Source: DASUFI01 sp036274635 (GTDB lineage: Bacteria; Planctomycetota; B15-G4). Taken from it: 5,116 bases of DNA. The DNA lies in assembly GCA_036274635.1 (NCBI GenBank), contig DASUFI010000201.1:1-5116 (forward strand), in the 5' to 3' direction. The position numbers and the translations under genes are program-made. This document shows positions 1 to 5,116 of this stretch, one piece after another. The number at the start of each line of letters is the position of its first letter. The stretch's first letter is position 1. A model generated the notes under the pieces. That model was not told the DNA's origin and did not search any database. It was given only the letters and a program-made list of their open reading frames with translations.

Positions 1-313
1 CCTGCGCGGCTTCGTCGTGCTGCGCGCCGTGCCCGAGGGCCGGGGCACGAGCCACCAGGTGCGCGCGCACCTCGCCGCCGCCGGCCTCACCGTGCTGTGC
101 GACGCGCTGTACGGCGAGGACGACCGCCTGCTGCTCTCCCAGCTCAAGCTGGAATACCGCGGCAAGCGCGGCCGGCCCGAGCGCCCGCTGCTGGCGCGCC
201 CGGCGCTGCACGCCGAGCGCGTCGTGCGCGGCGACCTGACGGTGCCCGCGCCGCTGCCCGGCGACCTCTCCGTCCTGCTGGCGCAGTTGCGGCGCCTGCG
301 ACGCCTCGCGTAG
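1..313 (+). CDS. RluA-family RNA pseudouridine synthase, C-terminal part (5' end outside window)
   Basis: Enzymes of this family isomerise uridine to pseudouridine in 23S rRNA or tRNA. Seen: the frame is open from the window edge to TAG at 311-313, giving about 103 residues. It carries GRGTSHQVRAHLAAAG, matching the family pattern GRTHQIRVHLA..G, then CDALYG where GDPLYG is usual. RPALHAERV follows, matching the conserved LALHA.RL segment, and then a short tail of the form P.P.DL..LL..L. The catalytic aspartate (HRLDxxTSG motif) and any S4 domain would lie upstream of the window, so activity and subfamily (RluA, RluC or RluD type) cannot be judged. Slightly unusual are the extra residue before the THQ-like motif and a basic insertion of the form EYRGKRGRPERP before the ALHA segment. 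The bL34 gene follows in the same direction after 38 bases. Family assignment is firm; the target uridine is unknown. Confidence 0.86.
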   Translation, partial: LRGFVVLRAVPEGRGTSHQVRAHLAAAGLTVLCDALYGEDDRLLLSQLKLEYRGKRGRPERPLLARPALHAERVVRGDLTVPAPLPGDLSVLLAQLRRLRRLA

Positions 314-316
314 ACT
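287..316 (+). promoter_or_regulatory. possible sigma70-type promoter for the L34 gene
   Basis: TTGCGG at 287-292 and TAGACT at 311-316 are separated by 18 bases and resemble -35 and -10 elements. The -10 candidate begins on the TAG stop codon of the rluA-like gene. Transcription would start near 323, leaving a leader of about 28 bases before the ATG at 352. This would give a ribosomal protein gene its own promoter inside an otherwise co-directional cluster. It rests on pattern matching only, and in DNA this rich in G and C a chance match is possible. Confidence 0.35.
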
Positions 317-351
317 GGCCGCGAACGCCGACCGCCCCGGGGTCCCCCGAC

Positions 352-486
352 ATGCACGTCAAGATCCGCAACAGCAACACGAAGCGCCGCCGCAAGACGG
401 GCTTCCGCACGCGCATGAAGACGGCCGGGGGCCGCAACGTCATCCGCCGCCGCCGCCGCCGCGGCCGGATCCTGGGATCGCGCTGA
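352..486 (+). CDS. rpmH: 50S ribosomal protein bL34 (divergent)
   Basis: bL34 is a small basic protein of the bacterial large ribosomal subunit that packs against 23S rRNA. Seen: 44 residues, the typical family length (44-47), with 15 Arg and 4 Lys. The core KTGFRTRMKTAGGRNVIRRR aligns with the standard GFRARMAT..GR.V...RR.KGR pattern. The N-terminus MHVKIRNSNTKRRRK replaces the usual MKRT(F/Y)QPS.LKR.R, and the protein ends RGRILGSR. Residues 32-37 are six consecutive arginines. The ATG at 352 is the only start that fits the family length. The best ribosome-binding candidate is a weak GGGG at 339-342. In most bacteria rpmH lies between dnaA and rnpA; here it sits between an rluA-like gene and ygiQ, so it is either the relocated sole copy or a second paralogue. 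Identity is confident from the core motif. The next gene starts 42 bases downstream in the same frame. Confidence 0.88.
   Translation: MHVKIRNSNTKRRRKTGFRTRMKTAGGRNVIRRRRRRGRILGSR
445..462 (+). repeat. (CGC)6 triplet run encoding six arginines in L34
   Basis: Six identical CGC codons in a row encode Arg32-Arg37 of the L34 protein. Basic runs are normal at this position in bL34, but uninterrupted use of one codon makes a perfect 18-base microsatellite. It could be prone to slippage in whole-codon steps. Most likely it simply reflects strong GC codon bias. Confidence 0.8.
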
Positions 487-507
487 CCTTCCGGCGTCGG
501 CGTCCTT

Positions 508-528
508 CCCGCCTCGCGCGGGCTTCTC
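508..528 (+). terminator. GC hairpin with weak T tract between L34 gene and ygiQ
   Basis: CCCGC (508-512) and GCGGG (518-522) form a perfect five-base-pair stem around a CTCGC loop, followed by CTTCTC. The shape is that of an intrinsic terminator for the L34 transcript, but the downstream tract is only half T. It ends directly against the ATG of ygiQ, so it may instead act as a partial terminator or shape the ygiQ translation start. No purine-rich ribosome-binding site is visible between the hairpin and that ATG. Confidence 0.35.
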
Positions 529-2571
529 ATGACGACGCCGACCGCAGCACTGCCCATGACCCGGGCCGAGATCTCGGCCCTCGGCTGGGACCGTCCGGAC
601 ATCGTGCTGGTCACGGGCGACGCCTACGTCGATCACCCGTCCTTCGCGGCGGCGCTCATCGGGCGCACGCTGCAGGCCGCCGGCTTCCGCGTGGCCATCC
701 TGCCGCAGCCCGACTGGCGCTCGGCCGAGCCCTTCCGCGCGCTCGGCGTGCCGCGCCTCTTCTGGGGCGTGTCGGCCGGGAACATGGACTCGATGATCAA
801 CCACTACACGGCCAGCCGGCTGCCGCGCAGCGACGACGCCTACACCCCCGGCGGCCGCGCCGGCGCGCGCCCGGACCGCGCCACGAACGTCTACGCGCAG
901 CGCTGCCGTGAAGCGGCGCCCGGCGTGCCCGTGATCGCGGGCGGCGTCGAGGCCAGCCTGCGGCGCCTCGCGCACTACGACTACTGGTCGGAGACCGTGC
1001 GGCCCTCGATGCTGGTCTCGTGCAAGGCCGACCTGCTGGTCTTCGGCATGGGCGAGCGCGCGGCGGTGGAGATCGCGCGGCGCCTCGCGGCCGGTGAGCC
1101 GGTGCACGCGCTGCGCGACATCCGCGGCACGGCCTACCTGCTGGGCGCGGGCGAGTCGCTGCCGCCCTTCGCGCCGCGCATGCTGGCCGACGGCACGCCC
1201 GACCCGCGCCGGCTGCCGGCCGGCGCGCCCGGCGGCCCCGTGCCCGACGGCCCCGACGCCGCCACGGTGCGGCTGCCGTCCTTCGAGGAGGTCGCGGCCG
1301 ACAAGCTGGCCTTCAGCGTGGCCACGCGCCTCATCCACCGCGAGAGCAATCCGTTCAACGCCCGGCGGCTATGCCAGGCGCACGGCGACCGGCTCGTCGT
1401 GCAGAACCCGCCCGGCATGCCGCTGTCCGAGGCCGAGATGGACGCGGCCTACGACGCGCCCTTCACGCGCCGCGCTCACCCGGCCTACGAGCAGCCCGTG
1501 CCGGCCGAGGCCATGATCCGCGACTCGGTCACCATCCTGCGCGGCTGCTTTGCGGGCTGCAGCTTCTGCTCGATCACCACGCACCAGGGGCGCGTGATCC
1601 AGAGCCGCAGCCAGGGCTCGGTGGAGCGCGAGATCGACGTCATGGCGGCGCAGCCCGGCTGGAAGGGCAACGTCTCGGACCTCGGCGGCCCCACGGCCAA
1701 CATGTACAGGATGCGCTGCCAGTCGCCGGACACGGAGGCCAAGTGCCGGCGGCTCTCGTGCATCCACCCGTCCATCTGCCGGCACCTCGGCACGGACCAC
1801 GGGCCGCTCATCGACCTCATGCGCGCGGCGCGCGGGCGTTCGGGCGTGAAGCGCGTCTTCATCGCGAGCGGCGTGCGCATGGACCTCGCCGCGAAGAGTC
1901 CCGAGTACCTGCGCGAGCTGGCCGAGCACCACGTCAGCGGGCACCTCAAGGTGGCGCCCGAGCACGTCAGCGAGCGCGTGCTGGCGGCCATGAAGAAGCC
2001 GCCGCAGAAGAGCTTCGAGGAGTTCGCCGCGGGCTTCCGCGCGGCGAGCGAGGCGGCGGGCAAGGAGCAGTACCTCGTGCCCTACTTCATCGCCAGCCAC
2101 CCGGGCTGCGACCTCTCCGACATGATCGAGCTGGCGCTGTTCCTCAAGCAGGCGGGCTACAGGCCGCGCCAGGTGCAGGACTTCATCCCGGCGCCGATGG
2201 ACCTCGCGACCTCGGCCTGGTACACGGGCCTCGACCCGCACACGCTGGCCCCGCTGCCGGTGCAGCGCAAGCTCTCCGACCGCCGCCTCCAGCGCGCGCT
2301 GATGCAGTTCTTCAAGCCGGAGAACTGGTTCCTGGTGAAGGAGGCGCTGGACCAGGCCGGGCGCGCGGACCTCGTCGGCGACGGGCCGCAGTGCCTCATC
2401 CCCAGCCAGCCGCCGGCCGAGGCGCTGGGCTCGCGTGCGCGCCGCCGGGGCAGCGAGCTGGGGCGCTACGTGCACGAGCGCGGGCTGCTCGATCCACGCC
2501 GCCGGGGTCCGCGCCCCGCGCCCGGCACGCGCCGTCCGCCCGGCGGCAGGCCGCGAGGCCCGGCGCGGTGA
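529..2571 (+). CDS. ygiQ: YgiQ-family radical SAM protein
   Basis: YgiQ proteins are radical S-adenosylmethionine enzymes whose physiological reaction is not established. Seen: 680 residues, within the family's usual 600-740, and recognisable end to end against E. coli YgiQ as recalled. The N-terminal Radical_SAM_N region has VTGDAYVDHPSF (28-39), GNMDSMINHYTA (84-95) and GGVEASLRR..HYDYW (138-153). A variable Pro/Gly/Ala-rich linker precedes LPSFEEV (249-255). The radical SAM barrel carries the 4Fe-4S motif C340-FAG-C344-SF-C347. Then come DLGGPTANMY (384-393), four further family-conserved cysteines (397, 406, 411, 417) and KVAPEH (474-479). The C-terminus is DUF3362-like with a disordered Arg/Pro/Gly tail. 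The ATG at 529 is preferred over 556 because LPMTRAE at residues 9-15 aligns with LPMSREE in the E. coli protein. The start lacks a clear ribosome-binding site. The stop overlaps the next gene, suggesting translational coupling. No frameshift or missing key residue was found. Confidence 0.97.
   Translation: MTTPTAALPMTRAEISALGWDRPDIVLVTGDAYVDHPSFAAALIGRTLQAAGFRVAILPQPDWRSAEPFRALGVPRLFWGVSAGNMDSMINHYTASRLPRSDDAYTPGGRAGARPDRATNVYAQRCREAAPGVPVIAGGVEASLRRLAHYDYWSETVRPSMLVSCKADLLVFGMGERAAVEIARRLAAGEPVHALRDIRGTAYLLGAGESLPPFAPRMLADGTPDPRRLPAGAPGGPVPDGPDAATVRLPSFEEVAADKLAFSVATRLIHRESNPFNARRLCQAHGDRLVVQNPPGMPLSEAEMDAAYDAPFTRRAHPAYEQPVPAEAMIRDSVTILRGCFAGCSFCSITTHQGRVIQSRSQGSVEREIDVMAAQPGWKGNVSDLGGPTANMYRMRCQSPDTEAKCRRLSCIHPSICRHLGTDHGPLIDLMRAARGRSGVKRVFIASGVRMDLAAKSPEYLRELAEHHVSGHLKVAPEHVSERVLAAMKKPPQKSFEEFAAGFRAASEAAGKEQYLVPYFIASHPGCDLSDMIELALFLKQAGYRPRQVQDFIPAPMDLATSAWYTGLDPHTLAPLPVQRKLSDRRLQRALMQFFKPENWFLVKEALDQAGRADLVGDGPQCLIPSQPPAEALGSRARRRGSELGRYVHERGLLDPRRRGPRPAPGTRRPPGGRPRGPAR
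2555..2558 (+). promoter_or_regulatory. ribosome-binding site deciding the GTG start at 2568
   Basis: GAGG lies nine bases upstream of the GTG at 2568, inside the last codons of ygiQ. It supports GTG as the start of the membrane glycosyltransferase gene, although the same frame stays open far upstream. Confidence 0.55.
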
Positions 2572-3932
2572 CGCGACGGCTGCCCGACTGGCTGGCCCGC
2601 CCGCTGGTGGTCGGGTTGGTCCTGCGTCTGGTCGCGTTGCTGGTCCTCGCGCCCCACGTCCCGCTGCTGGGCGACGCGACCGGCTACCTGTTCCTTGCGC
2701 GCCACCTGCGCGACCACGGTGAGCTCGCCGACCTGCAGGGCGGCGTGCGGCCGCCGCTCTACCCGATCCTGATCGCGCCCGCGCTGGACAGCGACCCCGA
2801 TGACGCGGCTGCCTTCCCGGGCGTGTTCCTGGTGCAGATCGCGGCGGACCTCGGCGCCCTCGCGCTGCTGGCGGGCCTGACGCGGCGCCGCTTCGGCGAG
2901 CGCGCGGGCGCGGCGGCCGCGTGGCTGCACGCGCTGCTCCCGACCGCCGCGTTGTACGCGGGCACGCTGGTCATGGCCGAGTCCTGCGCGCTGCTCGTCA
3001 CCGCCGCGTCGCTCGTGGCCCTCGACGCGCTGGACCGCGCGCTCGACGGGCCGCCGCGCGCCTGGCCGCTGCGCGCGCTGCTGCTGGGCGCGCTGCTGGG
3101 CCTGGGGCTGCTGGTCAAGGAGCTGGGCGCGCTGGTCGCGGTCGCGCTGCTGCTCGCGCTGCTGCTGCGGCGGGGTGTCGGGCCCCTGCGGCGCGTCGGC
3201 GCGGTGATGCTGGCCGCGGTCGCGTTGCTGGCCGTCACGGCCCCGTGGGCCTGGCGCAACATCGAGCGCCACGGCGTGCCGCTGATCACCGGCAGCTTCG
3301 GGCATCTCTCCGTGATCCTCGACAACGCTCCGCCCGGCGAGTCGGGCTGGCTGCTGCTGCTGCAGCGCGAGTCGCTGCGGGACAAGGTGGATCTGTCGCA
3401 CGAGCTGCTGCGGCGCGAGCTGCTCGAGTACCCGGCGCTCACGGCCGAGCGCGCGCTGGTGCGGCTGCGACTGCTGCTCGGTCCGGAGGACATGCTGCCC
3501 TGCTGGCTGGCGACGGCCTTCGACGGCTACCAGCCCGACGCACGCACCATCCTGACGGTCGCGCGCGACTCCTGGCGCCTGCCGCTGGGTCTGGGGAAGG
3601 TCGTGCAGGTCGTCGCCGGACTCACGACCATCGCGCTCTTCGGGCTGGCGGCGGCCGGCATGGCCCTGGCGGGGGCGGGCACGCTGCGACGCGCGGCGCT
3701 GCTGGCCGTGCTGGGTCTGCTGCTCGGCACGGCGCTCACCGTGGGCCTCGCGCGCTACCGCCTCATGCTGGAGCCCTTCGCGCTGCCCTTCGCGGGCCTC
3801 GCGCTCGTCACGGCGCTGGATGCGACCGAGCGCAGGGCCACCAGTCCCGGGCGCCGCGGCGACGCGCGACGCACCGGCCTGCTGGTGGCCCTGCTGCTGG
3901 CCGTGACGATCCTCGTGCTGCCGGCGCCGTGA
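2568..3932 (+). CDS. polytopic membrane glycosyltransferase, GT-C/GT39-like (ArnT/PMT type)
   Basis: Proteins of this type transfer a sugar from a polyprenyl-phosphate donor to a protein, lipid A or glycan on the outer face of the inner membrane. Seen: 454 residues with about eight to ten hydrophobic segments, for example around 14-32, 86-104, 114-132, 136-153, 168-200, 211-227, 343-370, 375-394, 402-416 and 436-452. The first extracytoplasmic loop has GDATGY (35-40), whose Asp36 fits the catalytic acid of GT-C enzymes, followed by RPPLYPILIA (61-70), the family's R.P.YP element. MAES (136-139) and PWAWRN (226-231) are also typical. ARYRLMLEPF (395-404) matches the RYR.P.EP motif near the C-terminus. 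It is shorter than E. coli ArnT (about 550) and lacks a large periplasmic domain. The start is GTG overlapping the ygiQ stop as GTGA. The frame continues upstream, but that sequence is a compositional shadow of ygiQ. Acceptor and sugar cannot be predicted. Confidence 0.82.
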   Translation: MTRRLPDWLARPLVVGLVLRLVALLVLAPHVPLLGDATGYLFLARHLRDHGELADLQGGVRPPLYPILIAPALDSDPDDAAAFPGVFLVQIAADLGALALLAGLTRRRFGERAGAAAAWLHALLPTAALYAGTLVMAESCALLVTAASLVALDALDRALDGPPRAWPLRALLLGALLGLGLLVKELGALVAVALLLALLLRRGVGPLRRVGAVMLAAVALLAVTAPWAWRNIERHGVPLITGSFGHLSVILDNAPPGESGWLLLLQRESLRDKVDLSHELLRRELLEYPALTAERALVRLRLLLGPEDMLPCWLATAFDGYQPDARTILTVARDSWRLPLGLGKVVQVVAGLTTIALFGLAAAGMALAGAGTLRRAALLAVLGLLLGTALTVGLARYRLMLEPFALPFAGLALVTALDATERRATSPGRRGDARRTGLLVALLLAVTILVLPAP

Positions 3933-3945
3933 CCGGGCAGCGCTG

Positions 3946-4713
3946 CTACGCCGCTCCCGGCGGCGGCGCGGCCCAGGCGGCGCGCAGCTTGGCGTACTTG
4001 AGGAAGACGTAGTACGCGCCCATGCCCGAGACGACCAGCCCGCGCCAGCCGTCGAGGAAGCCCGCGCGCAGCAGGTACATGCGCACGAAGCGCGCCGGCG
4101 GACGCAGCAGCAGCGCCAGCGGCGGCGGCCGCTCGCCCGCCTCGCGGCGCCTCGCCGCCATGACGTCGGTGTAGCGGTTCACCTTGCCCACGTGGTCCGC
4201 GAGGTCGCGGTAGGGACGATGGCCGAGCCGCCCGCCCAGCCGCGCGGTCCGGCCGGCCACCTCGAGCCGGTCGTGCGGGTCCATGCCCGCCCAGCGCCCG
4301 CGGCCGCGGCGCACGAGGCGCAGGCGCCATTGCGGCGCCCAGCCGCAGTGCTCGATCCACGCGCCCAGGTACAGGCTGCGGCGGTCGACCTCGTAGCCGT
4401 CGACGTCGGGCGCGCCGTCGGAGGTGACGCGCGCGACCTCGGCGCGCAGCGCGTCGTCCAGCCACTCGTCCGCGTCCAGCGACAGGATCCACTCGCCCGT
4501 GCCCAGCTCGAGCGCGAACTGCTTCTGGTCCACGTGGCCGGTGAAGGGTCGCACCTGCACCTGCGCGCCGGCGGCGGCGGCCAGCTCACGCGTGCGGTCG
4601 GTCGAGCCGCTGTCGAGCACCACGATCTGCGTGGCGAGCCCGGCCACGCTGGCGAGGCAGCGCGGCAGGTTGTCCTCCTCGTTCAGCGTGATGATGCAGA
4701 CCGAGAGCGACAC
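3946..4713 (-). CDS. family 2 glycosyltransferase, WaaE-like (LPS core type)
   Basis: This is a cytoplasmic GT-A enzyme related to WaaE/KdtX, which adds a sugar to the LPS inner core from a nucleotide-sugar donor. Seen: 255 residues, close to the 250-260 usual for the family. SVCIITLNEEDNLPRCL (4-20) is the GT2 start. VVLDSGSTDRT (31-41) forms the nucleotide-binding site. QKQFAL (63-68) and GEWILSLDADEW (73-84), with the metal-binding DxD at 80-82, follow. The WaaE-like C-terminal half has DGYEVDRRSLYLG, GW.PQWRLRLVRR, H147 in DPHDRLEV, H165, K177-VNRY, and GFLDG...Y.VFLKYAKL near the end. The start is GTG at 4713, chosen because the family begins right before SVCIITLNEE; upstream in-frame sequence is low-complexity. 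No ribosome-binding site precedes it. It ends 13 bases from the convergent GT39-like gene. The exact sugar and acceptor are unknown, and other non-LPS GT2 proteins share this architecture. Confidence 0.9.
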   Translation of the reverse strand: MSLSVCIITLNEEDNLPRCLASVAGLATQIVVLDSGSTDRTRELAAAAGAQVQVRPFTGHVDQKQFALELGTGEWILSLDADEWLDDALRAEVARVTSDGAPDVDGYEVDRRSLYLGAWIEHCGWAPQWRLRLVRRGRGRWAGMDPHDRLEVAGRTARLGGRLGHRPYRDLADHVGKVNRYTDVMAARRREAGERPPPLALLLRPPARFVRMYLLRAGFLDGWRGLVVSGMGAYYVFLKYAKLRAAWAAPPPGAA

Positions 4714-4719
4714 GGCCGC

Positions 4720-4748
4720 ATGATCGGCGCGCCCGCGGCGCGTTGCAA
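4720..4748 (-). promoter_or_regulatory. possible promoter giving a leaderless WaaE-like transcript
   Basis: On the minus strand TTGCAA (4748-4743) and GATCAT (4725-4720) are 17 bases apart and match four of six positions of each sigma70 consensus element. The predicted start of transcription falls at about 4713, exactly on the GTG start codon. This agrees with the absence of any ribosome-binding site. It is a weak pattern match. Confidence 0.28.
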
Positions 4749-4753
4749 GCCGG

Positions 4754-4770
4754 GGACGGGGCGCCCGTCC
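4754..4770. repeat. perfect inverted repeat GGACGGG-GCG-CCCGTCC
   Basis: Seven-base arms at 4754-4760 and 4764-4770 flank a three-base spacer in the divergent intergenic region. No T run follows on either strand, so it is not a terminator. It lies just upstream of the possible minus-strand promoter, where an operator or RNA hairpin could act. The high GC content makes a chance repeat plausible. Confidence 0.5.
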
Positions 4771-4775
4771 AGGCC

Positions 4776-4790
4776 CGAAGGACTTCTTCG
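4776..4790. repeat. small inverted repeat CGAAG-GACTT-CTTCG
   Basis: Perfect five-base arms at 4776-4780 and 4786-4790 surround a five-base spacer. It is one of the least GC-rich spots of the window and lies directly upstream of TAGGAT (4800-4805), a possible -10 element for the + strand gene at 4834. No good -35 element was found at the right distance, so its role is unknown. Confidence 0.35.
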
Positions 4791-4833
4791 ATGGGCTGCT
4801 AGGATGTCGCCCCTCCACCCTCCCCGGAGCGCC

Positions 4834-5116
4834 ATGCCCGCGCGCGACGACAGCCCGGCCGACGAGCCGGTCCTGCGCTGGACCGTGCACCCCGCGGCGC
4901 AGGACCGCCTGCGCGCCGCGCTGCTGCTGGCCGTCGTGGTGGTGGCGGGGCTGCTGTCGCTGGCGGTGAGCGGGTCGGCGCTGCTGGCGGCGGCGGGCGC
5001 GCTGGTGCTGCTGGGGAGCCTGCGCGCCTTCTTCCTGCCGCGTACCTACGTGCTGGACGCCACGGGCGCGCGCGAGGAGGGGCCGCTGGCCGCGCCGCGC
5101 CGGCTGGAGTGGTCGG
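4834..5116 (+). CDS. hypothetical two-helix membrane protein (3' end outside window)
   Basis: I do not recognise this gene. The visible 94 codons start MPARDDSPADEPVLRWTVHP, an acidic, proline-containing cytoplasmic-looking N-terminus. Two closely spaced hydrophobic segments follow, at about 28-46 and 48-68. The sequence AFFLPRTYVLDATGAR (65-80) then leads into a soluble part ending RRLEWS at the window edge. Two adjacent helices followed by a P..Y.LD..G strand pattern resemble small membrane proteins with a PH-like soluble domain, but this is inference from layout only. The ATG at 4834 is preceded by GGAG at 4826-4829, four bases away, a short but acceptable ribosome-binding spacing. Codon use (nearly all third positions G or C) matches the neighbours and supports real coding. 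The gene is transcribed away from the WaaE-like gene across a 120-base gap. Confidence 0.72.
   Translation, partial: MPARDDSPADEPVLRWTVHPAAQDRLRAALLLAVVVVAGLLSLAVSGSALLAAAGALVLLGSLRAFFLPRTYVLDATGAREEGPLAAPRRLEWS

Noticed and set aside
335..347. CCCCGGGG/GGGGTCCCC palindromic stretch before the L34 gene
   Set aside because: It is too short and too GC-only to separate from background as an operator or terminator; at most it holds the weak GGGG ribosome-binding candidate.
97..351. Upstream extension of the L34 frame to an ATG at 97
   Set aside because: The extension is a shadow of the rluA-like gene; the L34 family length is matched only by starting at 352.
144..614. 156-residue minus-strand open frame opposite rluA, L34 and ygiQ starts
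   Set aside because: It runs antisense across three recognised genes and consists of arginine/alanine-rich low-complexity sequence.
1369..2475. 368-residue minus-strand open frame opposite ygiQ
   Set aside because: It is rich in Arg, Ala, Val and His, has no recognisable motif and is fully explained by GC bias opposite a real gene.
1371..2567. Long open + strand frame through the second half of ygiQ that continues into the GT39-like gene, as if a large fusion protein
   Set aside because: The upstream part translates to Ala/Arg/Pro/Gly-rich low-complexity sequence with no family motif, while the ygiQ frame there is conserved throughout. The GTG at 2568 with GAGG upstream is the sensible start.
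2466..3493. Two long minus-strand open frames opposite the GT39-like gene
   Set aside because: Gln/Arg-rich and Ser/Ala-rich translations mirror the leucine and alanine codons of the membrane protein; no domain features are visible.
4714..4890. N-terminal extension of the WaaE-like protein up to an ATG at 4890
   Set aside because: The added 59 residues are low-complexity, would overlap the start of the divergent gene, and the family begins just before SVCIITLNEE.

Overview
This is a very GC-rich (visibly above 70% G+C) bacterial chromosomal segment with tightly packed genes. The strong G/C third-position bias opens long spurious reading frames on both strands. Five protein-coding genes are supported, two of them cut by the window edges. 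There is no sign of a plasmid, phage, transposon, CRISPR array, tRNA or rRNA. Lineage cannot be fixed. The gene content (RluA-like pseudouridine synthase, a divergent bL34, YgiQ radical SAM protein, LPS-type glycosyltransferases) points to a Gram-negative-type bacterium. A high-GC planctomycete-like or other deep-branching environmental lineage is my best guess, mostly from the look of the L34 N-terminus, and it is only a guess.

Left block, all on the + strand. The window opens in the C-terminal part of an RluA-family pseudouridine synthase (1-313). After 38 bases comes a 44-residue, highly basic bL34 ribosomal protein (352-486), possibly driven by a promoter lying over the end of the rluA-like gene. 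A 42-base gap with a GC hairpin separates it from a full-length YgiQ-type radical SAM protein (529-2571). That gene overlaps by four bases (GTGA) a polytopic membrane protein of the GT-C/GT39 glycosyltransferase type (2568-3932).

Right block. A WaaE-like family 2 glycosyltransferase lies on the - strand (3946-4713), tail to tail with the GT39-like gene and only 13 bases away. A 120-base divergent intergenic region with inverted repeats separates it from a + strand gene for an unrecognised two-helix membrane protein (4834 to the window end).

Functionally the window joins a translation/RNA-modification part (RluA, L34, with YgiQ of unknown role) to a cell-envelope part (GT39-like lipid-linked sugar transferase, WaaE-like core sugar transferase, unknown membrane protein). 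I see no convincing new multi-gene system. The points most worth a second look are the L34 gene, which is divergent and not beside dnaA/rnpA, the apparently leaderless start of the WaaE-like gene, and the unidentified membrane protein at the right edge.
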